Below are positions 26,824-35,292 of a stretch of 64,000 nt of DNA, piece after piece. The notes beneath the pieces were generated by a model. It saw nothing but the letters and a program-made list of their open reading frames with translations, made no database searches and was not told the DNA's origin. A program made the translations under genes and the position numbers. The stretch covers positions 2,696,501-2,760,500 of the forward strand of contig NZ_CP141608.1 of assembly GCF_035581345.1 (NCBI RefSeq), given 5' to 3'. Position 1 is the stretch's first letter. Every line of letters begins with the position of its first letter. The stretch is from Pseudomonas sp. JQ170C. Lineage in GTDB: Bacteria > Pseudomonadota > Gammaproteobacteria > Pseudomonadales > Pseudomonadaceae.

Positions 26824-27750
26824 GAGACTTTCCTGAAGGCCGCCGTTCAGACACTCATGACAGTAATCGACGAACAGTTGCGCCGGTTTGGTCAGTTGAG
26901 AGCGTTTTGGCCAGGCGGCGGCGAGCGTTGGGCAATCCACCGTCTCGGCAATTGCCACGGCAGTGACGGGTTTGCCGTCATAGGTAGTGTCGGAAAAGGG
27001 TCTTGTAACCAGCAGGGTAAAGCCGAACCCGTGCCCCACCATACCTCGCACCATCTCAATGGAGGGTGAGCTGAAGGCAATGTTTGGAAGCAGCCCAAGC
27101 CTATCGAACAGACTGACGAAATAGGTCGAGCTGGGCTGGATGTCCAGCAGGATCATGGGCTCATGAACGAGGTCGCGCAACGAGACACGGGGCTGACAGG
27201 CAAAGCGGTGATTGGCGGGCAGCAGAGCATAGGGGAGTTGGCCCGTCAGCAGTGGCGTGGACTCGATGGTCGTGTCCAGGTCCCAGTCATACAGTATCGC
27301 CAGGTCATAGCTGCCTGCGGTGAGGCCGCGCATCAACTCCTGCTGTTCTCCATCGCGTAGGCGAATCGTGACGCCTGGATAGCGTTCGCGGAAACCGGCA
27401 ATGAGTCGCGGCATGAACAGCGGCGCGATGCTCTCGAAGCAACCAACATCCACGGTGCCGGCCACCACATCGTTTTCCGCCAGAGCGTTCTGCTCGAACT
27501 CATATGCCATGCGCAGCAACTGTTCGGCCTTGCGATGGAAACGCGCGCCTGAAGGGGTAAGCGCCAGGCCTTGGGCGTGGTGGCGAATGAACAACTGGAC
27601 ATTGAACGCTTCCTCCAGTCCCTTGATGGCGCTTGAGATGGAGGGCTGGGTTATGTACAGCTTGCGGGAGGCTTCGGCAACGCTTCCACAGTCGACTGTG
27701 CTCACGAAATACTTAAGTTGTCGCAAGGTATAGGAGGCCACTGCTGTCAC
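26812..27750 (-). CDS. LysR-family transcriptional regulator closing the catabolic island
   Basis: A 312-residue LysR protein. The HTH is at residues 5-65 (LRQLKYFVSTVDCGSVAEAS, then TQPSISSAIKGLEE) and the effector domain starts at about 95. The start is GTG 27750. It is convergent with the BCCT gene, at the right edge of the catabolic island, so it may regulate the HpaB and flavin-reductase operons in addition to the MalT-like activator on the left. The effector is unknown. Confidence 0.87.
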   Translation of the reverse strand: MTAVASYTLRQLKYFVSTVDCGSVAEASRKLYITQPSISSAIKGLEEAFNVQLFIRHHAQGLALTPSGARFHRKAEQLLRMAYEFEQNALAENDVVAGTVDVGCFESIAPLFMPRLIAGFRERYPGVTIRLRDGEQQELMRGLTAGSYDLAILYDWDLDTTIESTPLLTGQLPYALLPANHRFACQPRVSLRDLVHEPMILLDIQPSSTYFVSLFDRLGLLPNIAFSSPSIEMVRGMVGHGFGFTLLVTRPFSDTTYDGKPVTAVAIAETVDCPTLAAAWPKRSQLTKPAQLFVDYCHECLNGGLQESLKAQ

Positions 27751-27940
27751 TCTTGTTATGGTGATGGGGACGTCGAGCTGTTATGTGCCCACGTCGCCAT
27801 GCCACCTTAACCCGGAAACTGCATCGCCCCCATTGTGCAAGGCCTGTATTTTCAAAAGTGCTAGCCAACTTTTTTCGATAAGCAGAGTCACTTCGCCGAA
27901 CGGTAACTTATTTGTTTTTGTGATTTTCCGCGGCGCTCAC

Positions 27941-28855
27941 TCAAAGGCTATCGGGATCCCCGAAAAACATCTGAATCCTGGACCGCAACCACCTCTCCCC
28001 AGGGTCGTTGTCCTGCGACCCCCGCCAGGCCATGTGCAGCTCGAAGCTCTGCACCTCAAGCGGCGGATCTTCAGCGCGCAAGCCGCCCGCTGCAGTCAGC
28101 GCCTCGGCGGTGTAGTCGGGCACCGTGGCGAGGATGTCGGTGCCCGACAGCAAGCTGCCCAGGCCGTTGAACTGGGGGACCGCCAGCACCACATGACGCT
28201 TGCGCCCGAGCTTTTCCAGGATCTCGTCCATGAAACCGCCCAGGTCGCCGGCAAACGACACCAGGGCGTGAGGCCGGGCGCAGAAGTCATCCAGGCTCAG
28301 GCTCCCCGGCATGCTATCGGCACGCAGGACCTTGGGCTTGCTGCGTCGCAGTACCTTGCGCTTGGCGTTGGCAGGCAGGTCGCTGGTCCAGCTGACGCCG
28401 ACCGAAATCTCGCCACTGGCCAGCAGCGCCGGCATCAGCAGGTAGTTGACCCGACGCACCACCAGGACGATGCCCGGGGCTTCGGCGCGCACGCGCTTGA
28501 GCAACTGCGGCAGCAGGGCGAACTCGGCATCGTCCGATAGGCCGATGCGGAACACGGCGGTACTCGTGGCAGGATCGAAGTCGGCGGCGCGGCTGACGGC
28601 GGTGGAGATCGAGTCCAGCGCCGGTGACAGCAGGGCGAAGATTTCCACCGCCCGCGCCGAAGGCTCCATGCTGCGGCCGGTGCGTACGAACAGGGGGTCG
28701 TCGAAGAGGTTGCGCAAGCGCGACAGCGCGGCGCTGATGGCGGGCTGGCCGAGGAACAGTTTTTCCGCGGCGCGGGTCACGCTGCGCTCGTGCATCAGGG
28801 TCTCGAAGACGATCAGCAGGTTCAGGTCGACGCGACGCAAGTCATTACGGTTCAT
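27941..28855 (-). CDS. LysR-family transcriptional regulator (NodD/LinR-like N terminus)
   Basis: A 304-residue LysR protein with the DLRRVDLNLLIVFETLMHER opening and TRAAEKLFLGQPAISAALSR HTH, typical of the NahR/NodD/LeuO branch. It is divergent from the quinone-oxidoreductase-like gene at 29055 across 199 bases, so it probably regulates that gene. It is separated from the preceding LysR gene by 190 bases that contain no gene. Confidence 0.88.
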   Translation of the reverse strand: MNRNDLRRVDLNLLIVFETLMHERSVTRAAEKLFLGQPAISAALSRLRNLFDDPLFVRTGRSMEPSARAVEIFALLSPALDSISTAVSRAADFDPATSTAVFRIGLSDDAEFALLPQLLKRVRAEAPGIVLVVRRVNYLLMPALLASGEISVGVSWTSDLPANAKRKVLRRSKPKVLRADSMPGSLSLDDFCARPHALVSFAGDLGGFMDEILEKLGRKRHVVLAVPQFNGLGSLLSGTDILATVPDYTAEALTAAGGLRAEDPPLEVQSFELHMAWRGSQDNDPGERWLRSRIQMFFGDPDSL

Positions 28856-29054
28856 CGGCTCGGCTTCACTGGACGGTTGGGGCAGGGGTGAATCTTACGG
28901 GGAAAGGCTGCTACCCTGCACCGCATAATTTGATGCGAGCGGCATTACCCTCAATCAATGACAGGCATGTTGACTATTAATGGCCACTGATGGTCTAACC
29001 GTAAAAGCCCGGATAGAGTTCAGGGTAATAGAGTTTCACTAGGCGAGGTTTGCG

Positions 29055-30077
29055 ATGTCCCGCATGATCCGTTTCCACAAGTTCGGCCCGGCCGAGGTGC
29101 TCAAGATCGAAGAGCAGGCCGAGCCGCAGCCGGCTGCCGGCGAGGTCCAGATCCGCGTCCAGGCCATTGGTATCAGCTGGTATGACGTGCTCTGGCGCCA
29201 GAACCTGGCACCGTCCCAGGCGCGTTTGCCGGCCGGCATGGGTCATGAGATGGCAGGTGTGGTCACGGCAGTGGGCGAGGGCGTCGAGGACCTGGTGGTG
29301 GGCGACAAGGTCGCCAGTTTTCCGGCCTGCAGTGCCAATGACCACCCGGTATACGGTGAAGTCATCGTCTTGCCGCGCAATGCCGTGACCTGCTACCCCG
29401 AGGTACTCACCCCAATCGAAGCCAGCGTGCATTACACGCCGTTGCTGATTGCCTATTTTGCCTTTGTCGACCTGGCCCGGGCCAAGGCCGGGCAGACCGC
29501 CCTGGTGACCGACGCCAGCCATTGTGCCGGGCCGGCCTTCGTGCAGATGGGCAAGGCGCTGGGCCTGAAGGTGTTCGCCGCGACCAAGGAGGCCGACGAG
29601 CGCGAGTACCTGCTGTCGCTGGGTGCCGACAAAGTCATCGTCACCGAGGAGCAGGATCTGCTCATGCAGGTCAACAAGTACACCGACAACCGGGGTGTCG
29701 ACATGGTCCTCGATGGCCTGGGCGGCCCGCAGATGTCGCTGCTCGGCGATGTCCTGGCGCCGCGCGGCAGCCTGGTGCTGTATGGCCTGCAGGGCGGCAA
29801 TCAGACGCCATTCCCGGCCTGCGCCGCGTTCCAGAAGAATATCCAGTTTTTCGTGCACTGCATCGGCAACTTTACCGGCAAGCCGGAACTGGGCATCAGT
29901 CAGGACCAGGTCGCCTTGCACCGGGCGCTGCGCGATATCAACCAGTTCACCGCTGACAAACTGCTGACGCCTCAGATCATCAAGGTGTATCCGTTCGAGC
30001 GTGTGGTCGAGGCGCATCGGTATATGGATGAGTGTCCTTGTGGTGGCCGTCTGGTACTTGATCTGGCCAGCAGTTGA
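29055..30077 (+). CDS. Zinc-independent MDR-family alcohol dehydrogenase/quinone oxidoreductase
   Basis: A 340-residue medium-chain dehydrogenase/reductase. It has the GroES-like N-terminal domain (IRVQAIGISWYDVLWRQ, GMGHEMAGVVTAVGEGV) and a Rossmann domain (about 140-280). The Rossmann glycine motif is unusual, ASHCAGPAFVQMGKALG, in place of the standard AAGGVG. The Cys/His ligands for structural zinc are absent, so an NADPH-dependent quinone or enone reductase is likely. It is divergent from its probable LysR regulator and followed by a repeat-rich spacer. Confidence 0.85.
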   Translation: MSRMIRFHKFGPAEVLKIEEQAEPQPAAGEVQIRVQAIGISWYDVLWRQNLAPSQARLPAGMGHEMAGVVTAVGEGVEDLVVGDKVASFPACSANDHPVYGEVIVLPRNAVTCYPEVLTPIEASVHYTPLLIAYFAFVDLARAKAGQTALVTDASHCAGPAFVQMGKALGLKVFAATKEADEREYLLSLGADKVIVTEEQDLLMQVNKYTDNRGVDMVLDGLGGPQMSLLGDVLAPRGSLVLYGLQGGNQTPFPACAAFQKNIQFFVHCIGNFTGKPELGISQDQVALHRALRDINQFTADKLLTPQIIKVYPFERVVEAHRYMDECPCGGRLVLDLASS

Positions 30078-30110
30078 ACCTGACGCCAGGCACCTGCCAA
30101 AAAAGGATCT

Positions 30111-30221
30111 TCACGGTTTCACGGTTTCACGGGTTTGATGTTGTTTGTGGCTTTGTGGCTTTGTGGCTTTGTGGCTTTGTGGCTTTGTGGCTTTGTGGCT
30201 TTGTGGCTTGTGGCTTGTGGC
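30111..30221. repeat. Short tandem repeats TTTGTGGC (x8) and TCACGGTT (about x3)
   Basis: Three imperfect copies of TCACGGTT at about 30111-30134 are followed by eight perfect 8-bp TTTGTGGC units at 30144-30207 and two 7-bp TTGTGGC units to 30221. An artificial in-frame translation gives a Leu/Trp/Cys/Gly repeat. I do not consider it coding. Confidence 0.85.
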
Positions 30222-30322
30222 TTTTGTGAGCTTATCCATTGGCCAAGGCGGCGCCGAGTCACCTTTGCGCCCTTACGGCGCCTTACTTTTTTTCAGTCGA
30301 AAAAAAAAGTAAGCAAAAAATT

Positions 30323-30816
30323 CTCGCCCCACCAGGGGCCCTACGCTTCGCTCCGGGTCCCCTCTCTCCGGTGTCGCTTCGGGGCATTGCGAGCTACGAG
30401 TTGCAAGCAACTCTACGCTTCGCAACTTCGGCCACGGCCGAAGGCGCTTCGCGCTAGCCCCTACACGACACCTCCACTCGGCCCTTCTGGTTAACGGGGC
30501 AGGTAGATCAAAAGCAAGATCAAAAGCAAAAGAGCAAAAGCAAAAGAGCAAAAGCAAAAGCAAAAGAGCGGTGCCTACTGACTCACCTTGGTCCAAAAGC
30601 AAGAGCGCAGCGAATTGTGCTCTTGATCTTGATCCACCCGCCCCGTTAACCAGAAGGGCCGAGCGGAGGTGTCGTGGAGGGGTGAGTGCGAAGCACCTTC
30701 GGCGATAGCCGAAGTCGCGAGACGTAGAGTTGCTTGCAACTCGTAGGCCGCGATACCCCGTAGCGACGCCGGAGTGAGGGGACCCGGAGCGAAGCGTAGG
30801 GCCCCTGGTGGGGCGA
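30323..30816. repeat. Large imperfect inverted repeat (about 187-bp arms, 121-bp loop)
   Basis: The left arm 30323-30509 and right arm 30631-30816 are reverse complements with scattered mismatches. Both contain TACGCTTCGCTCCGGGTCCC or its complement, a TTGCAAGCAACTC core, and GTTAACGGGGC or its complement at the inner ends. The loop (30510-30630) is rich in AAAAGC/AAAAGAGC repeats. Both arms carry smaller hairpins. This looks like a dispersed Pseudomonas non-coding repeat inserted twice in opposite orientation, or one large foldback element. No protein is supported here. Confidence 0.8.
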
Positions 30817-30906
30817 GCCCTTTGTGTTCCTTTGGGGCGTTTGCCAAAGGAACCCGCCGTAAGGGCGGAAGGGGCCAGTGGCGTCACCCTCCAAAACGAA
30901 TAAGCT

Positions 30907-30978
30907 CACCATCACCATCACCATCACCATCACCATCACCATCACCATCACCATCACCATCACCATCACCATCACCAT
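30907..30978. repeat. CACCAT hexanucleotide repeat, 12 perfect units
   Basis: Twelve uninterrupted copies of CACCAT occupy 72 bases between the inverted repeat and a terminator. Translation would give His-His or Ile-Thr repeats in short spurious frames. It lies outside any supported gene. Copy number is likely variable by slippage. Confidence 0.95.
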
Positions 30979-31012
30979 CCAAGCCAAACGTCCCCGACAA
31001 TCCACGAAGAAC

Positions 31013-31048
31013 CAAAAAAAGCCCGAGCATCGTAGCTCGGGCTTTTTT
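31013..31048. terminator. Intrinsic terminator, bidirectional
   Basis: GCCCGAGC (31021-31028) and GCTCGGGC (31035-31042) form an 8-bp stem with a 6-base loop. It is flanked by A7 on the left and T6 on the right, a textbook rho-independent terminator in both directions. It ends the repeat-rich spacer. Confidence 0.85.
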
Positions 31049-31484
31049 GTGGGCGTTTTCCTGCAGGCTTTAGGAAGTTTCAATCACGACTTTAATCTTT
31101 GTGTAATACGTACTTCTTTTATGTTTAAGGGGCGCAAAACTGCAGCGGTGTATGGCGAATAAATGGGCTGTTGACTGAACGAAACTGAACGGGTTTTTTC
31201 ACCTGTTCTGTATCTTTTAATCGTCTGCCAACGCTCGATAATAACGGGTCATATGTGTACTCAGGGAGTGAGTCATGGTCATGTGGCGTATGGGTGGAAC
31301 GGTGGGTAACGGCGAGGCTGGGCGATTGTGGCGGGGCAGGTGGCTAAACACTTTGTCTCGATGCCTTAAGCAGGCGTGGGAAGTTTCCTAGGACTTCAAG
31401 TTGATGTTCTGAGTGGTCTCTAGTTGAAAAGGTTCGCGGCTGCGATAACTTTCGGTCGGCTGTTACTGATATTCAGGTGGTGTT
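31049..31484. other. AT-richer spacer upstream of the unrecognised gene
   Basis: About 430 bases between the terminator and the gene at 31485. The part at about 31080-31260 is clearly richer in A and T than the rest of the window, with runs such as GGGTTTTTTCACC. It probably contains the promoter of the downstream operon. Apart from a doubtful 38-codon frame at 31275, no gene is seen. Confidence 0.5.
31275..31391 (+). CDS. Possible small ORF (38 codons), doubtful
   Basis: An ATG with AGGGAG upstream opens a 38-codon frame rich in Trp, Arg and Gly (MVMWRMGGTVGNGEAGRLWR, then a Leu/Cys/Lys stretch) ending TAG. It lies in the spacer before the 492-residue unrecognised protein. It could be a leader peptide or small basic protein, or simply chance. 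I know no homologue. Confidence 0.2.
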   Translation: MVMWRMGGTVGNGEAGRLWRGRWLNTLSRCLKQAWEVS

Positions 31485-32963
31485 ATGGGCAGCAGCATTC
31501 ACGAGCAAGCCATGCAATATATCTATCAACAAGTGTTGCAGCGCTTGCTTGAACACTTGTCACAGGCGCAGCGCGCTTCATTGCAGTTGTTGGTTCAGCG
31601 ATTGATCGTGTCGGCCGGTGGTATTGAGCGGGTAAGAGGCATGCGCCTCATGTTCGTGTTCGATGCCAGCCGATCATCGACCCACGCCCTGGCTTGCCTC
31701 AGGGCGGCGCAATTGAGTATCGCCGCCCGTTCCCCCGGCACCTTCCAGCTGCGTATCGTCACCGCCTGGCAGGCCGGCATGAGTGCCACCACGCGGGCGA
31801 ACCTTGACCGCAGTTTCTCGGCCTTGTTCCTGTACGACGACCCGCGTATCGAACTGCTGGTGTTCGATGATCAACAGCTACGGCCCTTTGACAGTCGCCG
31901 CCTGCCTTCGCTCGACCAGCAACTGGCCGAGCGCCAGGAGTGGCTGCTGTGTGGGCACGTCCTGGATGACCCGAGGGCAACGGTCAACTTTGCCAGCCAT
32001 GGCTACCTGCACCTGGCCGAGATCGCTTACCTGGCGTCGTACTGGGAGGGTGGGGTCGATGCGGTGATCAGTGCCGACACGCTATCGGATCGCAAGCGTT
32101 TTCTGGCCTGGAACCGGCGGGCGCTGCGCCAGGCCAGGCTGTTGGGCGCGCGGCCGCTTCATGCCTGTGCCCGCACTTTGTTGCAAGGGCTTAGCGCGTT
32201 GCGCAGGCGCTACCTCGATCAACTGCACGGGCGTGTGCAGGTGCAGGCGCATGAGATGGACTCCGGCCGCCCGGCATTACGCTTTGTCACCATCGATGAC
32301 CTGGTGTCGGATCGCGCATCGCCGGGCGAGCGCCTCGATGGTTTTCTCGGCTACCGCATGGACGACCAGGTGCTTTCCTCGCCGCGTACCGGCATGGCCA
32401 ACCCCATGCTGTTGGCCCATCTGCAAGGCCTGCGAGCCGAGTTTCTGGGCAACGGCAGTTACGCCGAGGGCATGGAGGAGTACCGGCGCCAGGTGCGTGC
32501 CCAGGTGCCGCGTAATGGGTTGCCCACGGCCTTGCTGGCCACTGCACAGGTGCGTTGGCACCGGGACGCCGGCAAGCAGTGGCGCGCCGAGGCCAGTGGG
32601 TTTGCGCTCAAGCATTACGGCTTGAGCGACACACAGCTGGTGTGCCTGGTGTTCAGCCCCTTTGTGGCCCAGGGGCGGCGCCTTGAGTCGTTTCTGCAGC
32701 GTTGTCATCCCGGCATGCTGGTGGCGTTGCCCTATTTGCACAAAACCCTGCGCGGTGAGCCGGCGCCTGAGCCCGTGGTGCAGTGGTTGGTGGACATCAG
32801 CGGCCTGGCGCTGACACACCTGCGCATGCTCTACCGCCGGGAGGCGGTAGCCGAGGGGTTGTTGCTCGGGTTGCAGTGCCGCGGCGCCGACCTGCGACAT
32901 CGGCAGGCACCGGCGTCGCAGCCGGGCCTGGCCAGGGTCGAGCAGCCTGGCGTGTATGGATGA
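31485..32963 (+). CDS. Unrecognised 492-residue protein coupled to a MocR-like regulator
   Basis: I do not recognise this protein. It has no signal peptide or membrane segment and should be cytoplasmic. Residues 1-50 look helical (QAMQYIYQQVLQRLLEHLSQ). An alpha/beta part follows (about 55-160; MRLMFVFDASRSSTHALACL, IELLVFDDQQLRPFDSRR). Then comes a helical Arg-rich region and a C-terminal part with ALKHYGLSDTQLVCLVFSPF. The stop overlaps the start of the MocR-like gene (ATGA), so the two proteins are made together. The ATG follows a long spacer with a terminator on its far side, so it is the first gene of its transcript. Confidence 0.7.
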   Translation: MGSSIHEQAMQYIYQQVLQRLLEHLSQAQRASLQLLVQRLIVSAGGIERVRGMRLMFVFDASRSSTHALACLRAAQLSIAARSPGTFQLRIVTAWQAGMSATTRANLDRSFSALFLYDDPRIELLVFDDQQLRPFDSRRLPSLDQQLAERQEWLLCGHVLDDPRATVNFASHGYLHLAEIAYLASYWEGGVDAVISADTLSDRKRFLAWNRRALRQARLLGARPLHACARTLLQGLSALRRRYLDQLHGRVQVQAHEMDSGRPALRFVTIDDLVSDRASPGERLDGFLGYRMDDQVLSSPRTGMANPMLLAHLQGLRAEFLGNGSYAEGMEEYRRQVRAQVPRNGLPTALLATAQVRWHRDAGKQWRAEASGFALKHYGLSDTQLVCLVFSPFVAQGRRLESFLQRCHPGMLVALPYLHKTLRGEPAPEPVVQWLVDISGLALTHLRMLYRREAVAEGLLLGLQCRGADLRHRQAPASQPGLARVEQPGVYG

Positions 32964-34363
32964 AGCACGAGAAGCTCAGCCGCTTTGCCTACCAGGCGGT
33001 CTATCGGTACCTGCTCGAGCTGATTGCGCAGATGGCGCCGGGCAGCTATTGCAAGTTGCCTTCGCTGCGAGACGTGGCCCAGCGCCTGAACGTGTCTATC
33101 TCCACCGTCCAGTACGCCTACTCGCTGCTCGAACATGAGGGGCGGGTGCAACCGGTGCCCAAGTCCGGTTACTTTGCCTGCGGCCCGGACACCGGGCTGC
33201 GCACAGGGACGGCAGGGGACTTGCTGCATGACCTGCAGCATTACGCCAACCGGCCACGGATGCTGGTCCTCAGCAGCGGCCGAGGGCAGACGTTGCCCTC
33301 GCTGGAGGCAACCTTGCTGGGTACGGAGCGGCGATTGCTGCGCCAGTATCCACGCCCCGTGGCAAACGCCCATCCTTGCGGGGAACTGGAGCTGCGCGCG
33401 GCATTGGCGGCCCGTTATACCCGCTCGGCGCAGTTGTACTGGAGCGCCGAGGACGTCTACCTGGCGGGCGACTTGCGGGCATTGGTCGACATGCTGGTGG
33501 CGGCGCTGGAGCTGCGTGGCTGCAAGGTCGTGGTCACCACCCCGTGTTCCTGGCGGCTGCTGCGGATACTGCAGTCGGCAGGGCTGCAGGTCATCGAGCT
33601 GCCCCTTGGGGATCGGGGCGAAGTGGACCTCGAGCAACTGGCCGCTGTCCTCACGACAGAGCCGGTACGCCTGGTGATGCTGGCCTCCCATCTGAATTGC
33701 CCTCAAGGCAGCGTGATGTCCGACGAGCAGCGTCACGGCATCGCCCGACTATTGGATCGCCATGGTGTGTGGCTGCTGGAAAACGACCTGGATGCCGAAT
33801 GGTGTTTCGACCGCCCAACGCAATGCCTGCGCGATCTGGTTAATCCCCAGCGGCTGCTGATCATGTCTTCGCTCGAGCGCACCATCGGCGCCGAGGCCCC
33901 TTATGCCTACCTGCTGTCGCGCAACTGCCAGGCGCAGTTGCAGCGCGCGTTCATGACGCGTGGCTTTCGCTTACCGCCGTTGCGCCAGCAAGCGGTCGCG
34001 CGCCTGTATGCCAAAGGACGTATCGATGTGCACCTTGAGCAACTGCGCCAGTACCTGCGCGAGTCGGTGGCGCACCTGCACCGGCAGATGCAGGTGCAGC
34101 TCGGTGGCCAGTTGCGGTTCCAGATGCCGGCGGGGGGCGCAACCGTGTGGGCACAGGCGCGAGCACCGCTGGATACCCGGGCGCTGTTTCACCGCTTGCT
34201 CGACCAGGGCCTGGTGATTGCGCCGGGCGAGTTGTTCAGCCTGCAGGGCCATTATCGCCAGCACATGCGCCTGGGATGGCCGTCACGCCAGCAAGGTGAC
34301 CTGCAGCAGGGGTTGAGTGTGTTGCACGAGGAGCTGCAACGGGCTCAGAAGACCAGCAGGTAA
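32960..34363 (+). CDS. GntR/MocR-type regulator with degenerate aminotransferase domain
   Basis: A 467-residue protein with an N-terminal GntR winged helix (residues 1-75; KLPSLRDVAQRLNVSISTVQ, YSLLEHEGRVQPVPKSGYF) fused to an aminotransferase class I-like domain. The NPxG-type loop is present as NCPQG. The segment that normally carries the PLP lysine (SFSK) reads SLERT, with Arg307 in place of Lys. A normal internal aldimine is therefore not expected. It is coupled to the unrecognised upstream protein by a 4-base overlap. Its 3' end overlaps the convergent channel gene by 19 bases. It probably regulates its own operon or the adjacent channels. Confidence 0.82.
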   Translation: MKHEKLSRFAYQAVYRYLLELIAQMAPGSYCKLPSLRDVAQRLNVSISTVQYAYSLLEHEGRVQPVPKSGYFACGPDTGLRTGTAGDLLHDLQHYANRPRMLVLSSGRGQTLPSLEATLLGTERRLLRQYPRPVANAHPCGELELRAALAARYTRSAQLYWSAEDVYLAGDLRALVDMLVAALELRGCKVVVTTPCSWRLLRILQSAGLQVIELPLGDRGEVDLEQLAAVLTTEPVRLVMLASHLNCPQGSVMSDEQRHGIARLLDRHGVWLLENDLDAEWCFDRPTQCLRDLVNPQRLLIMSSLERTIGAEAPYAYLLSRNCQAQLQRAFMTRGFRLPPLRQQAVARLYAKGRIDVHLEQLRQYLRESVAHLHRQMQVQLGGQLRFQMPAGGATVWAQARAPLDTRALFHRLLDQGLVIAPGELFSLQGHYRQHMRLGWPSRQQGDLQQGLSVLHEELQRAQKTSR

Positions 34364-35265
34364 CGCAACGTCAATTGCTCGCCCTCGGCACGGTTGCGTG
34401 CGCCCGACTCGCTGTAATAGTTGACGAACAGGCTGTGAGCACCGGTGCTGTAGCGCACGCCGGGGCCGATGCCCAGCACCTGCTCCTTGGAGTCGTGTTG
34501 GCGGTGGCCGTCGATCCGGTCGGCACTGATCTGCTTGAGGTGGTAGCCCGCCAGCCCCACACGCCAGTGCTCGTCCACGGCATAGGAGGCGGCAAAGTTG
34601 CTGTGTACGGCTTGACCCGGCTGAATGTCATCGGCCTGCAGGTGTTCGGCCGGGCTGTCGTTGCGGCTGTTCCAGGCGTAATGAAGGCGCCCGCTGAACT
34701 CCAGGCGCTCGCTGGCGAGCCAGGTGAAGGCGTAGTGGGGGCTGAAGGTCCAGACATTGCTGCCGGTGTTGATCTGCGCGCTCTTGTCGTAATCGCCGGT
34801 GGGCAGCGTGAAGACGAAGTTCAAGCGTTGCCAGAAGGGCCTGCCGAACAACGTGACCGGGTCCCATTGCAGCAGCAACGGGCTGACCACTAGGTCGCCC
34901 TGGCGGGTACGGGTGCCGTGCGGTCCGTTGTCGATGTCCAGGTCCAGGTGCACCAGCGGCAAGAGGATTTCCGCGCCGTAGTAGGCACCCGCTATCCGTT
35001 GTTCGCTGATGTAGGCCAGGTGCGGCAACACCGTGGCGCTGCGCACCCGCTGACGGCCTGGCACCGAGTGGCCGCCGGCATCGACGGCCTGGTTGCTGCG
35101 GTTGTACTGGACCGGCAACTCGAACAGCGTACCGGGGAGGGTGATGCCATCGAGGAAACTGGTATTGCCCAGGGGCAAGGGGGGCAGGCTGACACTGTCG
35201 GCCTGGGCGTCGAGGCACATCAGCGGCCAGAGCAGGCCAAGGGAGGGCAGGTGGGCTGCACGCAT
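34345..35265 (-). CDS. Outer-membrane channel of the phenol/MetA-degradation (SphA-like) type
   Basis: A 306-residue protein with an N-terminal signal peptide (to about residue 22, DAQADS) and beta-barrel character. Aromatic-rich strands are seen (LNFVFTLPTGDYDKSAQ, TFSPHYAFTWLASERLEFSG), with a terminal Phe (LRYLLVF). It resembles the channel at 14364-15254 in family but is not close. It lies 27 bases downstream of the OprD-type gene in the same direction, so the two channels form an operon. Both may transport a hydrophobic or aromatic substrate. Confidence 0.8.
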   Translation of the reverse strand: MRAAHLPSLGLLWPLMCLDAQADSVSLPPLPLGNTSFLDGITLPGTLFELPVQYNRSNQAVDAGGHSVPGRQRVRSATVLPHLAYISEQRIAGAYYGAEILLPLVHLDLDIDNGPHGTRTRQGDLVVSPLLLQWDPVTLFGRPFWQRLNFVFTLPTGDYDKSAQINTGSNVWTFSPHYAFTWLASERLEFSGRLHYAWNSRNDSPAEHLQADDIQPGQAVHSNFAASYAVDEHWRVGLAGYHLKQISADRIDGHRQHDSKEQVLGIGPGVRYSTGAHSLFVNYYSESGARNRAEGEQLTLRYLLVF

Positions 35266-35292
35266 GGTCGGGTCTCAGTCTTTTTCTATTGA

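Noticed and set aside
30239..31162. Open frames through the inverted repeat and CACCAT repeat
   Set aside because: Sequences are low-complexity or mirror images of each other between the two arms, with no coding signature.
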